In this document: positions 8,244 to 17,402 of the stretch, piece by piece
Position numbering within the stretch: position 1 is the first letter of the stretch
Layout of the letters: every line of letters starts with the position of its first letter
NCBI GenBank assembly: GCA_002309635.1
Contig: DBXO01000041.1
Coordinates: 10,306-74,305, forward strand
Length of the DNA stretch: 64,000 bases
DNA from: Ruminococcus flavefaciens
GTDB lineage: Bacteria > Bacillota > Clostridia > Oscillospirales > Ruminococcaceae
Direction: 5' to 3'
Program-made: the position numbers and the translations under genes
Notes under the pieces: model-generated
Database searches by the model: none
Told to the model about the DNA's origin: nothing
The model's input: only the letters and a program-made list of their open reading frames with translations

Positions 8244-9827
8244 ATGAGCGAAAATCAGGTAAACACCCCTGCTCAGGCTGAGGAAGAGCCCGTTCAGGAT
8301 ATAAATATATTAAAGAAGGACAGACTTGATAAGCTTGCAGATCTCCGCGAGCTGGGTCACGACCCCTTTACTATCACAAAGTTCGATGTTACAGGCCATG
8401 CTGCCGACTACAAGAAGGAGTACGAAGCCAAGGAAGCCGAGATACTTGCTGCTGTAGGCGATGACGAGGAGAAGAAGGCTGCCGGGCTTGAAAAGCTCAA
8501 CGAGAATATTATCCGTATCGCAGGACGTATAATGAGCTGGAGAGATATGGGCAAGGCTAACTTCATTGACGTCCGCGACGCCTCCGACCGTATACAGGTA
8601 TATGTTCGCTCCAATGACGTGGGCGCAGACCTTTTCAAGGAGTTCAAGAAAAAGTGGGACATCGGCGATATCATAGGCGTTGAGGGCTATGTTTTCAGAA
8701 CCAAGAAGGGTGAGATATCCATTCACGCAAAAAGCATCACCCTTCTCACAAAATCCCTCCTTCCCCTGCCCGAAAAGTGGCACGGCCTCAAGGACACAGA
8801 CACAAGATACCGTCAGCGCTACCTCGACCTCGTAATCAATCCCGACGTCAAGGATACTTTCGTAAAGCGCTCAAAAATAATCGCTTCTATCAGACGCTAC
8901 CTTGATGATCAGGGCTTTATGGAAGTAGAAACTCCAATGCTCGTTTCCAACGCAGGCGGCGCTGCTGCAAGACCATTTGAAACTCACTACAACGCCCTCG
9001 ACGAGGACGTAAAGCTCCGTATCAGCCTTGAGCTCTACCTTAAAAGACTCATAGTCGGCGGACTTGAAAGAGTTTACGAAATAGGCAGAGTTTTCCGCAA
9101 CGAGGGCGTTGACACACGTCACAACCCCGAGTTTACGCTTATGGAGCTCTATCAGGCTTATACAGATTACTACGGAATGATGGACCTTACCGAGAATATG
9201 TTCCGGCATGTTGCCCAGGAGGTATGCGGTACAACCTGCGTTCCCTACGGCGAGCACATGATCGACCTCGGCAAGCCCTTCGAGCGACTTTCAATGATCG
9301 ACGCCGTAAAGAAATACTCGGGCGTTGACTTCAACGAGATAAAGACTCTCGAAGATGCCCGCAGGATAGCTGATGAAAAGGGCGTTGAGTACGAAGACCG
9401 CCACAAGCGCGGCGATATCCTCAACCTTTTCTTTGAAGCTTTCGTTGAGGAGCACCTCATTCAGCCTACATTCATCATGGATCACCCCATCGAGATATCA
9501 CCTCTTACCAAGAAGAAGCCCGACGCTCCTGAGTATGTTGAGCGTTTCGAGCTGTTCATCACAGGCCGTGAGATGTGCAACGCTTACTCCGAGCTGAACG
9601 ATCCCATCGACCAGCGTGAGCGCTTCAAGGCTCAGGAGGAGGCTCTCAGTCAGGGCGACGAGGAAGCTAACCGCACAGATGAGGACTTCCTTAATGCTCT
9701 CGAAATAGGCATGCCTCCTACGGGCGGTATCGGCTACGGTATCGACCGTCTGGTAATGCTCCTCACCAACAGCTCTTCTATCAGGGACGTTCTTCTCTTC
9801 CCGACATTAAAGAGCCTTAATCAGTAA
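8244..9827 (+). CDS. lysS: Lysyl-tRNA synthetase, class II
   Basis: Charges tRNA-Lys. It has the N-terminal OB-fold anticodon-binding domain (about residues 70-170) and a class II catalytic core with motif 2 (VFRNEGVDTRHNPEFTLMEL) and motif 3 (GGIGYGIDRLVMLL) close to the C-terminus. Length 527 residues includes a short acidic N-terminal extension and an inserted GDDEEKKAAG loop. GAAAGGAT before ATG serves as ribosome-binding site. Co-directional with greA. Confidence 0.97.
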   Translation: MSENQVNTPAQAEEEPVQDINILKKDRLDKLADLRELGHDPFTITKFDVTGHAADYKKEYEAKEAEILAAVGDDEEKKAAGLEKLNENIIRIAGRIMSWRDMGKANFIDVRDASDRIQVYVRSNDVGADLFKEFKKKWDIGDIIGVEGYVFRTKKGEISIHAKSITLLTKSLLPLPEKWHGLKDTDTRYRQRYLDLVINPDVKDTFVKRSKIIASIRRYLDDQGFMEVETPMLVSNAGGAAARPFETHYNALDEDVKLRISLELYLKRLIVGGLERVYEIGRVFRNEGVDTRHNPEFTLMELYQAYTDYYGMMDLTENMFRHVAQEVCGTTCVPYGEHMIDLGKPFERLSMIDAVKKYSGVDFNEIKTLEDARRIADEKGVEYEDRHKRGDILNLFFEAFVEEHLIQPTFIMDHPIEISPLTKKKPDAPEYVERFELFITGREMCNAYSELNDPIDQRERFKAQEEALSQGDEEANRTDEDFLNALEIGMPPTGGIGYGIDRLVMLLTNSSSIRDVLLFPTLKSLNQ

Positions 9828-9840
9828 TAATAAACCATTC

Positions 9841-9862
9841 GGGCGGCTGATTGCCGCCCGTT
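9841..9862 (+). terminator. Terminator-like hairpin after lysS
   Basis: Seven-pair stem GGGCGGC / GCCGCCC (9841-9847 and 9853-9859) with a TGATT loop follows lysS. Only GTTAT follows, so the T-run is weak and some readthrough into the next gene is possible. Confidence 0.5.
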
Positions 9863-9879
9863 ATCATAAGGATAGAATT

Positions 9880-10803
9880 ATGAGCAAAAAGAATAGTAAC
9901 AATACTCCGGAAACTGAAAACGATGAAAAACTCGATATAAATACCAGCCTGCTAAAAAGCAGAAAGGATGTCAGAAAACAGCGCGAGGAAGAAATTGCCC
10001 GCCAGCAGCTTGAAATGGAACAAAATATCGCCAGGCGCGAAAAGGAAAAGCGCGAAGCCTACGAAAAAAGGATTCAAGAAGAAAGGATCGAGCTCATGCG
10101 CATGAAGCAGGGAGTTCTCGATGAGGCAGAAGCTACTATCCATGAGGAAAAGGAAGAAGAAATAAAGCTTACTTTCAAGCAGAAAATAATCAACTTTTTC
10201 TACCATAACAAGTGGTGGCTGGGTCTCGGCGCTTTCTTCACTGCATTGGCTGTATTCCTCACAGTTGACCTTCTTAAAAAGCCGAACCCCGATATGACTA
10301 TACTTATGCTCTGCGAAAACTATTCTGTGGGCAATTCAGTCTATCTTGAGGACTACTTCTCGCAGTTCGCCGAGGACTTCAACGGTAACGGAAAGGTGCT
10401 TGCTTCGGTATACTACATTCCCTACACTGACGACGAGGTGGCTAACTACACCAGCGGAGTTACGGGAAAACTTTCCGCATACCTCAGCAGCAGCGACTCG
10501 GTCATGATAATCGGCAACAAAAAAACTGTGACCGATCTCCTTGACCCCAAGGATACTCTGGTAGACCTCAGTAAGATCTACCCCGACGATCCACATGTAA
10601 AGAAGTATTTCTATTATATAAAGGATACGGATTTTGCCGAGAAGATAGGAGTTTCTCCCGACTGCATAACCAGTGATATGTTCTTTGCGATACGCAATCC
10701 TGTTGACCCGGTAAGCGGCGTCAAAGCAAAGCTGAAAAAAACATACGACAAGGACTTCCCTGTATTTGACAGAATCATAAAGTCTCTTTCAGAGGGAAAA
10801 TAA
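9880..10803 (+). CDS. Membrane-anchored coiled-coil protein of unknown function
   Basis: I do not recognise this protein. The 307 residues show a charged N-terminal half (about residues 25-105) very rich in Arg, Lys and Glu that should form a coiled coil, one transmembrane helix (about 113-131, WWLGLGAFFTALAVFLTVDL), then about 175 residues outside the membrane without clear motifs (SVMIIGNKKTVTDLL suggests an alpha/beta fold). No signal peptide, so the charged part is probably cytoplasmic. It sits between lysS and a strong terminator, and may be co-transcribed with lysS. Confidence 0.7.
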   Translation: MSKKNSNNTPETENDEKLDINTSLLKSRKDVRKQREEEIARQQLEMEQNIARREKEKREAYEKRIQEERIELMRMKQGVLDEAEATIHEEKEEEIKLTFKQKIINFFYHNKWWLGLGAFFTALAVFLTVDLLKKPNPDMTILMLCENYSVGNSVYLEDYFSQFAEDFNGNGKVLASVYYIPYTDDEVANYTSGVTGKLSAYLSSSDSVMIIGNKKTVTDLLDPKDTLVDLSKIYPDDPHVKKYFYYIKDTDFAEKIGVSPDCITSDMFFAIRNPVDPVSGVKAKLKKTYDKDFPVFDRIIKSLSEGK

Positions 10804-10811
10804 AATAATAA

Positions 10812-10844
10812 AGCGCAGCAAGAATGATATCTGCTGCGCTTTTC
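10812..10844 (+). terminator. Rho-independent terminator
   Basis: Nine-pair stem AGCGCAGCA / TGCTGCGCT (10812-10820, 10832-10840) followed by TTTTC, between convergent genes. On the other strand the flank is TTTATTATTTTA, so it may also help end the hemW transcript. Confidence 0.8.
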
Positions 10845-10868
10845 TTATTTCAAGCTTATAGCTGATGT

Positions 10869-11963
10869 CTAAAACACGAGATATTCAATGACCGAGTTTG
10901 ACATGAGAAAACCCTTGGGTGTAAGCCATATCCGCTCCCCGTCTGTTTCGGCATAGCCGTCCTTAATCAGAGGCGGCAGCTTTCTCTCCAAATCCGCTCT
11001 TTGTACTCCTGTATCGCACAGGCGCAGTCCATCTTTCAGGCGCAGACGCAGCATGGCAGACTCCTCAAAGCCGCAGGGGTTTTCGTCTGTTACAGTGACC
11101 TGCTGTGTCACACCTGATATAAAGCCTGCAATATCACGCTCCACCGCGAATCTTTTCCCGTCATAGCAGGAATGGGCGGCAGGTCCTATACCGAGGTAGT
11201 CCTCACACTTCCAGTATCGGCAGTTATGACGGCTCTCAAAGCCTTTTTTCGCAAAATTCGACACCTCATACTGCATGAAATCCCTCTCCTCAAGGAGACG
11301 AACCATTTCAAAATAAAGCTCTGCAGTTCTGTCCTCATCGGGAAGTCTGCTCCTTATTTCCTCGCAGTCAAAGGGAGTACCCTCCTCTGTTTTGAGGATG
11401 TACGCGGAAATATGCTGTATCGGCAGCTCCGTCAGCCTTTCTATGGAATAACGCAGGCTCTCAGGCTTCTGATCCGGCAGAGCTATCATAAGATCACAGG
11501 ATATGTTGTCAAATCCCGCTTTATGAGCGTCAAGTACAGCCTGCTCCGCTCTTCCGGCACTGTGTACACGTCCGAGAATTTTCAGCTCAGCGTCTATCAT
11601 GGACTGAACTCCAACAGAAAGTCGGTTTATGCCGATACTGCGTAGCTCCGAGAGTTTCTCACTGTTAAGGGTACAGGGATTCGCTTCAAGAGTTACCTCT
11701 GCATTTTCATCAAATATAAAGCAGCTGCGTATCTCGTCAAGGATACTGCCCAGCTGCTCTGTACTCAGCATTGACGGAGTACCTCCGCCGAAATATACCG
11801 TAGCCGCGCTTCGGCTTCTGTCCGCATAATGCCTTATATTGCGGAGGACTGCCGCTGTGTAGTCCATGGCTGTCTGCCTTGTCCACTTTACGGAATAGAA
11901 ATCACAGTAGCCGCACTTTTTTCCGCAGAACGGCACATGGATATAGATACCGAGGTCTCTCAT
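10869..11963 (-). CDS. hemW: Radical SAM heme chaperone HemW (coproporphyrinogen oxidase-like)
   Basis: Oxygen-independent coproporphyrinogen III oxidase-like protein; this subfamily is thought to act as a heme chaperone rather than an oxidase. The radical SAM cluster motif CGKKCGYC (Cys 13, 17, 20) lies in the HVPFCxxxCxYCDF context. YFGGGTPSML, VTLEANP and the HemN C-terminal domain (GIGPAAHS) follow. Length 364 residues is normal. Its ATG overlaps the stop of the upstream zinc-ribbon gene by four bases, and it ends the lepA-led group. Confidence 0.9.
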   Translation of the reverse strand: MRDLGIYIHVPFCGKKCGYCDFYSVKWTRQTAMDYTAAVLRNIRHYADRSRSAATVYFGGGTPSMLSTEQLGSILDEIRSCFIFDENAEVTLEANPCTLNSEKLSELRSIGINRLSVGVQSMIDAELKILGRVHSAGRAEQAVLDAHKAGFDNISCDLMIALPDQKPESLRYSIERLTELPIQHISAYILKTEEGTPFDCEEIRSRLPDEDRTAELYFEMVRLLEERDFMQYEVSNFAKKGFESRHNCRYWKCEDYLGIGPAAHSCYDGKRFAVERDIAGFISGVTQQVTVTDENPCGFEESAMLRLRLKDGLRLCDTGVQRADLERKLPPLIKDGYAETDGERIWLTPKGFLMSNSVIEYLVF

Positions 11964-12298
11964 TTGTATGCGTCAAGCCGAATGGACTTCACCATTTTAA
12001 AGCAGAATGCATTCACTATCTTCGGAACTATGTACATAATCGCGATTATTCCGATAACTATGGGCATTTCGTGAGTATACATCCATACGCTGTCCAGACC
12101 GTGGAGATATACGTATATTACAAATATGAGTCCCACCAAACAGAAAACAGCTTCAAATACGCTCGCTCCCTTACCGTTCACGCAGAGCTTTCCGCACTTG
12201 GGGCATGGCTTTCCCTTTGACTTCATAGTTCCCGCTACTGCCTTTTTAATGGGATTAAAGGTTTTTTCGCCGCAATGAGGGCATGTGTATATACTCAT
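11960..12298 (-). CDS. Zinc-ribbon membrane protein, unknown function
   Basis: Small protein of 112 residues. The N-terminus has two CPxCG knuckles (CPHCGEK and CPKCGKLC) that should bind one zinc ion, followed by two hydrophobic helices (about 50-68 and 77-100) and a basic tail. No further family could be assigned. Its stop overlaps the hemW start (ATGA), and it begins 2 bp after the preceding gene, so all three are in one operon. Confidence 0.72.
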   Translation of the reverse strand: MSIYTCPHCGEKTFNPIKKAVAGTMKSKGKPCPKCGKLCVNGKGASVFEAVFCLVGLIFVIYVYLHGLDSVWMYTHEMPIVIGIIAIMYIVPKIVNAFCFKMVKSIRLDAYK

Positions 12299-12300
12299 AT

Positions 12301-12726
12301 TTATTCGTTTCCTTTCAATGTATCGGCTTCTGCCTCAATGGGTTCAAGCTCCCTTGCAGGCTTTGCCTCGGGGACAGTGCCCGCAAGTCTGGGAGTAAGC
12401 CCGAGGCGCTTCTTCTTGCCTGCTTTTCTGCGCTGGCGGAAAATACTTGTGAAGTCCTCGGGGTGGAGTATGAAAAGTGTGAGAAGCATTGCTCCGAGAG
12501 CTGCAAAAAGCATTCTGAAGTTGTCATGCACCACAAGACCAAATATAAGCAGGACTATGGCGGTCACACAGAAGCTGGTCCGTGACTTCTCACGAAGTTT
12601 TATCCTTACGGCGCGGAGAACTCTCCCCGCAGGAGAATTCTTCGGCACGAAATATTCCGTTATTACCGTGATGATACTTGCAATCAATATTACCGCAATG
12701 ATTCCAAAAATGATGTAGTTTATCAT
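12301..12726 (-). CDS. Small membrane protein, unknown function
   Basis: 141 residues with three predicted transmembrane segments (about residues 3-24, 52-68 and 70-88), then a strongly basic stretch (RQRRKAGKKKRLG) and an acidic C-terminus. I cannot assign a family. It sits 12 bp after lepA and immediately before the zinc-ribbon gene; the tight spacing suggests translation from a shared message, not a specific job. Confidence 0.66.
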   Translation of the reverse strand: MINYIIFGIIAVILIASIITVITEYFVPKNSPAGRVLRAVRIKLREKSRTSFCVTAIVLLIFGLVVHDNFRMLFAALGAMLLTLFILHPEDFTSIFRQRRKAGKKKRLGLTPRLAGTVPEAKPARELEPIEAEADTLKGNE

Positions 12727-12738
12727 ATAAGCCCCCTA

Positions 12739-14541
12739 TCAGCTGTCAAGCTTCAGTACACTCATAAACGCCTCCTGCGGCACCTCTACAGTACCCAGCT
12801 GACGCATTCGCTTCTTGCCTTCCTTCTGCTTTTCGAGCAGCTTCTTCTTACGTGTGATATCGCCGCCGTAACACTTTGCAAGAACGTCCTTGCGCATTGC
12901 CTTTACGGTCTCGCGGGCTATTATCTTGCCGCCTATGGCAGCCTGTATAGGCACCTCGAACAGCTGACGCGGAATGTTGTCCTTGAGCTTTTCGGCTATC
13001 TTACGCGCTCTCGGGTAAGCCTTGTCAGCGTGGATTATAAAGCTGAGAGCGTCAACCACTTCACCGTTGAGGAGTATATCCAGCTTGACGAGCTTGCTGG
13101 GAACATAGCCCATCATCTCGTAATCAAATGACGCATAGCCCTTTGTACGGGATTTAAGCACGTCAAAGAAGTCATATATTATCTCATTGAGCGGCAGCTC
13201 ATAATGAAGCTCAACACGGGTATCGTCGAGGTACTTCATATCCTTGAACACGCCTCGTCTGTCCTGACATAGCTCCATGATATTTCCGACATAGTCCGAC
13301 GGTGAGAGTATGCTCGCTTTTACCATAGGCTCCTCGGCTGTCTGTATGAGTGCAGGATCCGGGTAATTGGTCGGATTGTCTATATACTGCACCTCTCCGT
13401 TGGTGAATGTGACCTTGTATATAACTGACGGAGCTGTTGTGATAAGGTCGAGGTTATACTCACGTTCAAGTCTTTCCTGTATTATCTCCATATGGAGAAG
13501 TCCGAGAAAGCCGCAGCGGAAACCGAAGCCGAGAGCTATAGATGTCTCGGGCTCGAATGAGAGCGAAGCGTCATTGAGCTGGAGCTTTTCAAGTGCGTCG
13601 CGGAGGTCTCCGTATTTGGCGCCGTCGGCGGGATATATACCCGAGAACACCATAGGATTTACCTTGCGGTATCCCGGCAGGGGCTCGTCGCAGGGGCGCT
13701 CGTCGCTTGTGACCGTATCGCCTACGCGGGTATCGCCTATGCTCTTGATAGAAGCTGCTATATAGCCGACCTCTCCCGCTTCAAGGCTGCCGTTGTTGAC
13801 AAGGTTTGAAGCGTCCATGAAGCCCGCCTCAACTACGTTGAATACAGCTCCCGTAGCCATAAGGCGGATATTGTCGCCTACCTTAACTCTGCCCTCTTTT
13901 ATGCGTACATAAATGATAACGCCCTTATAGGAGTCGTAATAGCTGTCAAAAATAAGAGCTTTCAGCGGCTTTTCGGGATCTCCCTGAGGTGCCGGCACAT
14001 CGGTCACTATCCTTTCGAGGACAGCTTCGATATTTATGCCCATTTTCGCCGAAATGCGGGGAGCGTCCATTGCAGGGATACCTATAACGTTCTCCACCTC
14101 GCTGCAAACTCTCTCGGGGTCTGCCGAGGGGAGGTCTATCTTGTTTACTACAGGGACTACCTCAAGGTCGTGCTCGATGGCGAGGTATGTGTTTGCAAGT
14201 GTCTGAGCCTCGATTCCCTGCGAAGCGTCAACAACAAGTATTGCGCCCTCACAGGCTGCAAGTGAACGTGATACCTCATAGTTGAAGTCAACGTGACCCG
14301 GAGTGTCGATGAGGTTGAAGATGTAGTCCTCGCCGTCCTGAGCTGTGTACTTAAGGCGTACCGCACGGGCTTTTATGGTTATTCCTCTCTCCCTCTCTAT
14401 GTCCATATTGTCGAGAAGCTGGTCCTCCATGTCGCGTATGGCAACAGTTTCGGTCTTTTCGAGTATACGGTCGGCAAGTGTGGACTTGCCGTGATCTATA
14501 TGCGCGATGATACAAAAGTTTCTGATCTTATCGTTAGCCAA
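12739..14541 (-). CDS. lepA: Elongation factor 4 (LepA)
   Basis: Ribosome-associated GTPase that back-translocates or remodels stalled ribosomes. G1 AHIDHGKST, G3 DTPGHVDF and G4 NKIDLP are visible, followed by the EF-G-like domains and the LepA-specific C-terminal domain (AIGGKIIARETVKAMRKDVLAKCYGGDITRKKKLLEKQK in outline). TTG 14541 follows AAAGAGG at 7-8 nt and is preferred; an earlier in-frame TTG at 14559 would add six residues. About 600 residues, normal for the family. It leads an operon with two small membrane proteins and hemW. Confidence 0.95.
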   Translation of the reverse strand: MANDKIRNFCIIAHIDHGKSTLADRILEKTETVAIRDMEDQLLDNMDIERERGITIKARAVRLKYTAQDGEDYIFNLIDTPGHVDFNYEVSRSLAACEGAILVVDASQGIEAQTLANTYLAIEHDLEVVPVVNKIDLPSADPERVCSEVENVIGIPAMDAPRISAKMGINIEAVLERIVTDVPAPQGDPEKPLKALIFDSYYDSYKGVIIYVRIKEGRVKVGDNIRLMATGAVFNVVEAGFMDASNLVNNGSLEAGEVGYIAASIKSIGDTRVGDTVTSDERPCDEPLPGYRKVNPMVFSGIYPADGAKYGDLRDALEKLQLNDASLSFEPETSIALGFGFRCGFLGLLHMEIIQERLEREYNLDLITTAPSVIYKVTFTNGEVQYIDNPTNYPDPALIQTAEEPMVKASILSPSDYVGNIMELCQDRRGVFKDMKYLDDTRVELHYELPLNEIIYDFFDVLKSRTKGYASFDYEMMGYVPSKLVKLDILLNGEVVDALSFIIHADKAYPRARKIAEKLKDNIPRQLFEVPIQAAIGGKIIARETVKAMRKDVLAKCYGGDITRKKKLLEKQKEGKKRMRQLGTVEVPQEAFMSVLKLDS

Positions 14542-14578
14542 AGTTTTACCTCTTTTCAAAACATATTTACTCAGTATA

Positions 14579-14607
14579 ATTATATCAGAAAGTCCGTTGT
14601 TTGTAAA
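14579..14607 (-). promoter_or_regulatory. Sigma-A-type promoter for lepA
   Basis: On the minus strand TTTACA, a 17-bp spacer and TATAAT stand 38 bp before the lepA TTG start. Both boxes are close to consensus and the spacing is ideal. Confidence 0.75.
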
Positions 14608-14651
14608 GAGGTTTCTTCACGGAAAAGGCAAGGACATCTGAACTCTTCCGC

Positions 14652-14684
14652 AAAAAAACACGGTACAGCTTTCACTGTACCGTG
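14652..14684 (-). terminator. Terminator of the GH5 gene
   Basis: Ten-pair stem CACGGTACAG / CTGTACCGTG with a six-base loop; read on the minus strand it is followed by seven T. It lies just after the stop of the GH5 gene. Confidence 0.85.
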
Positions 14685-14709
14685 CAGTAATAGTTATTCA
14701 GTTATGCTC

Positions 14710-16620
14710 TCAGCCGTTAGGCTCGAGAGTTGCTATCTTCTTCAGGAGATACAGCTGTATCCTGAGAGCATCGTTTGATGTAAGTCCCTTTGTACTTGTA
14801 TCAACATCTGCATTCTCCTTGCCCTGTACTGTGATAGCCTTTGCGTCAGTACCGCCTACGCCGTACTTGTTCGGATTTGCAAGGCTTTGCATAATGAGAA
14901 CAGCGTCTGACATGTCGATCTCGCCGTCGCAGTTTGCGTCACCCCATGCCGGTGCCTTCTCAGGTCCTGTTGTGTCCTGAGAAGTAACGGGAGCTGTTGT
15001 AGTAGTTGTTGTTTCAGCAGGTAAAGTTGCTGAAGTCGTTGAGGTTGTTGTAGTTGCAGTTGTTGTTACAGTCGTTGTTGTTGTAGTTGTTGCCGAAGTA
15101 GTTGTTGTGGTGCTTGCAGTAGTTGTTGTAGTAGTTGCGGAAGTAGTTGTTGTTGCAGATGTTGTGGTAGTTGTAGTCCTGGGAGCAGGATTAGTATTGC
15201 CCGAATAGTAATCGGAAAGCGAGATACCGTTGCCTGCCGTACCAAGAGGTATCTGATGATCGAGGCTGATGAACTTGCCGCCCTCTGTCTGCCAGAGCGC
15301 AGGCTTGATGAATTCATACTTCTCATCGTCCCACTTCTGGAAGTTGTCGTAAACAAGTCCGCCCGTATCCGATGAATTCTCATTGAAGCACCAGAAGGTA
15401 TGGTGGATATGCTTGTCTATCATGTAGTCGCGGAGCTCCTGCATCCAGTGAACATTCTCACCTGTCTTGTCATGCTCTTTATCGACCCAGCCGCCCCATT
15501 CTCCCATGAGGAGAGGAGAGATATTCTCTTCAACAAGATATGCCCATGTGTCATACCAGTAGTCGTCAAGAAGGGTCTGACGTGTAAATGTCTTGCCCGG
15601 GTCGTCAAGGTAGAACCACTCCTGCTTCCATACCTCCGGACCGTAGTCATGAGGAGAATATACAAGCTGGCTCTGATACTGGCCAAGATCAACGGGATAC
15701 TCCCTTGCACCGCGGAAATTAGCTCCCCACCATGCGCCGTAGTATGGTTGATAATCCGGATCATCGTAATGAGCATAATCAACGGAATTTGAATTCCAGT
15801 CATAGCCCTTTTCAAATCTCGGATACACCTCTATTCCCTCTACCATTATAAGCAGATTAGGATTCTTGTCAAGGCAGGCTTTAGCGCCTTTCTCTGCAGC
15901 ATAGCGCCAGTTGTTGCTGTCGGACGAGCCGTCCCACTTTGCAAATATACCGTCATCCTTCTTGCCGTGAGGCTCATTCTTCAGGTCGATGGCGATGACT
16001 GTGTCGTCATCCTTGTAATAATCTGCGAACCATGAAAGTGCGTCCAGCCAGTCCTTTTCACTGTAATTGCTGTCATACCAGAGCGCATAGTTATGACCCG
16101 CAGCGTTTGTTGTAGCACAGTGGATATCCATCATGATCTTGATGCCGTCTTCCTTGCACCACTCAACTACCTTGTTCCAGATATCGAAGCTGTACATGGG
16201 AGTACCGCCCACAACGCCCTCTACTGTGAGCTCGGGGTTCTCGTACTCGTTTAGCTTGATGATCGGATCGGGTTTCTTGTTCTTCCACTGGAGGATTATC
16301 TCAGTGGACATAGGAACACGGAGAAGATTGAAGCCGTGGTCTGCAATAAGGTCGAGGCAGTGGTGTACGTTTACCGACCATGCGCCGTCAAATACCTGAC
16401 TTCCTACGTTATAGCCGAACCAGTTTACACCTGTCAGCCATACCGGGTTTCCGTCCTTGTCAACGATCTGTGCTTTATCATTGACGTGGAGCCAGTCGTC
16501 GCCGCTTGTATCAGCAGCCAGTGCGACATTTTCTTCTGTGGGCATGCCGTTCAGTGTGGGAACAAGCATGACCGCTGCTGCCAGACCTGCCAGCAGCCTT
16601 GTTAAAATGTGTTTTGCCAT
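14710..16620 (-). CDS. GH5 endoglucanase with C-terminal dockerin
   Basis: Secreted cellulase for assembly into a cellulosome. ATG 16620 follows GAGAGG at 9 nt; the TTG at 16644 is discounted. Signal peptide (LTRLLAGLAAAVMLVP, cut near ALAA), GH5 domain with acid/base Glu in DLKNEPHG and nucleophile Glu in LLMGEWGG, plus the HDYGP motif. A Thr-rich linker of about 70 residues follows. The dockerin has two Ca-binding repeats (GDANCDGEIDMSDAVLIMQS and NADVDTSTKGLTSNDALRIQ) with ANPNKYG between. The dockerin type matches those of the two GH9 and the pectinase genes of this window. Own promoter and terminator. Confidence 0.94.
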   Translation of the reverse strand: MAKHILTRLLAGLAAAVMLVPTLNGMPTEENVALAADTSGDDWLHVNDKAQIVDKDGNPVWLTGVNWFGYNVGSQVFDGAWSVNVHHCLDLIADHGFNLLRVPMSTEIILQWKNKKPDPIIKLNEYENPELTVEGVVGGTPMYSFDIWNKVVEWCKEDGIKIMMDIHCATTNAAGHNYALWYDSNYSEKDWLDALSWFADYYKDDDTVIAIDLKNEPHGKKDDGIFAKWDGSSDSNNWRYAAEKGAKACLDKNPNLLIMVEGIEVYPRFEKGYDWNSNSVDYAHYDDPDYQPYYGAWWGANFRGAREYPVDLGQYQSQLVYSPHDYGPEVWKQEWFYLDDPGKTFTRQTLLDDYWYDTWAYLVEENISPLLMGEWGGWVDKEHDKTGENVHWMQELRDYMIDKHIHHTFWCFNENSSDTGGLVYDNFQKWDDEKYEFIKPALWQTEGGKFISLDHQIPLGTAGNGISLSDYYSGNTNPAPRTTTTTTSATTTTSATTTTTTASTTTTTSATTTTTTTVTTTATTTTSTTSATLPAETTTTTTAPVTSQDTTGPEKAPAWGDANCDGEIDMSDAVLIMQSLANPNKYGVGGTDAKAITVQGKENADVDTSTKGLTSNDALRIQLYLLKKIATLEPNG

Positions 16621-16661
16621 GTTAAAATCCCTCTCTTTTAACAAAATTTATTGGTATATCC

Positions 16662-16690
16662 ATTATACCTCTTTTCACAGGAAATGTCAA
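16662..16690 (-). promoter_or_regulatory. Consensus promoter of the GH5 gene
   Basis: Minus strand: perfect TTGACA, 17-bp spacer, perfect TATAAT, then a 41-base leader to the ATG at 16620. It lacks the GGTGTATAGGTG motif seen behind the GH9 and pectinase promoters; GGATATACC follows the -10 box instead. Confidence 0.85.
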
Positions 16691-16782
16691 CGATATTTCC
16701 CTGTTTTTGCATTATTTGAAGCAGTATTATATCATTTCACACTAACAGACAAATGATAAAACTTGTCTTTTGCACCTGATAC

Positions 16783-17337
16783 CTACAATTCCATTTTTTT
16801 AAGCAGCTCCTCTATCGAACCGGAAAGGTGCACTGCTTTTTTATCAACAGGCTGAACTGCCGTTACCTCGCCGGTCTCGTTGTCAGCCATGACAAGATAA
16901 CCGTCGTCGCCCTCAATACAGCAAAAGCCGCCTATCAGAAGCAGATTATGCTCACTGAGACAGTTCGTGTCCTCGTAATTAAAGTATACGCTGAGGAGCT
17001 CCGCAATATCGGTGTCCTGCGTTATCATATTCAGACTCAGCGAGATAATTCCTGTTTCCGTCACGAAATGCCCGTCAAGATAAAGAAACCAGTATGTGGA
17101 CACATATTCCTTTATCTGCTCTGATATTTTAAAGCCGAGTCTGCTTTCGGCTTTTGCAAAATCAGCAGGTCTGTCCTGCAATACGGGCTTCCACTCGGCG
17201 TAGCCCTCACTGTCAAGGGTATCCGTCAGGAACAGCCCCGTATGGCGGAGTTTTTCATTAAAAGGCTTTTTTCTGAGAAAAACAGCGGCGTTTCCGACTT
17301 TTTCAAAGTAGATATCGAATGCTTCTTTCATTGACAT
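16783..17337 (-). CDS. Syd/SUKH-superfamily protein
   Basis: Soluble protein of 184 residues when started at ATG 17337 (GGAGG 7 nt upstream); GTG 17385 is unlikely. EWKPVLQDRPADF, AESRLGFKISEQIKEYVSTY and the C-terminal NNETGEV-like stretch (NETGEVTAVQP, then SGSIEELLKKM) follow the order seen in Syd proteins and the SMI1/KNR4 (SUKH) fold. Syd binds SecY in E. coli; other SUKH proteins are immunity proteins against contact-dependent toxins. No toxin gene lies beside it, so its role is open. It sits between GH5 and the spoIIA operon on the same strand. Confidence 0.6.
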   Translation of the reverse strand: MSMKEAFDIYFEKVGNAAVFLRKKPFNEKLRHTGLFLTDTLDSEGYAEWKPVLQDRPADFAKAESRLGFKISEQIKEYVSTYWFLYLDGHFVTETGIISLSLNMITQDTDIAELLSVYFNYEDTNCLSEHNLLLIGGFCCIEGDDGYLVMADNETGEVTAVQPVDKKAVHLSGSIEELLKKMEL

Positions 17338-17402
17338 GACTATTCCTCCGATGCGGCAGTATCTGTTTTTATTATACCAATACACAGGGCAAAAGTCAAT
17401 TT

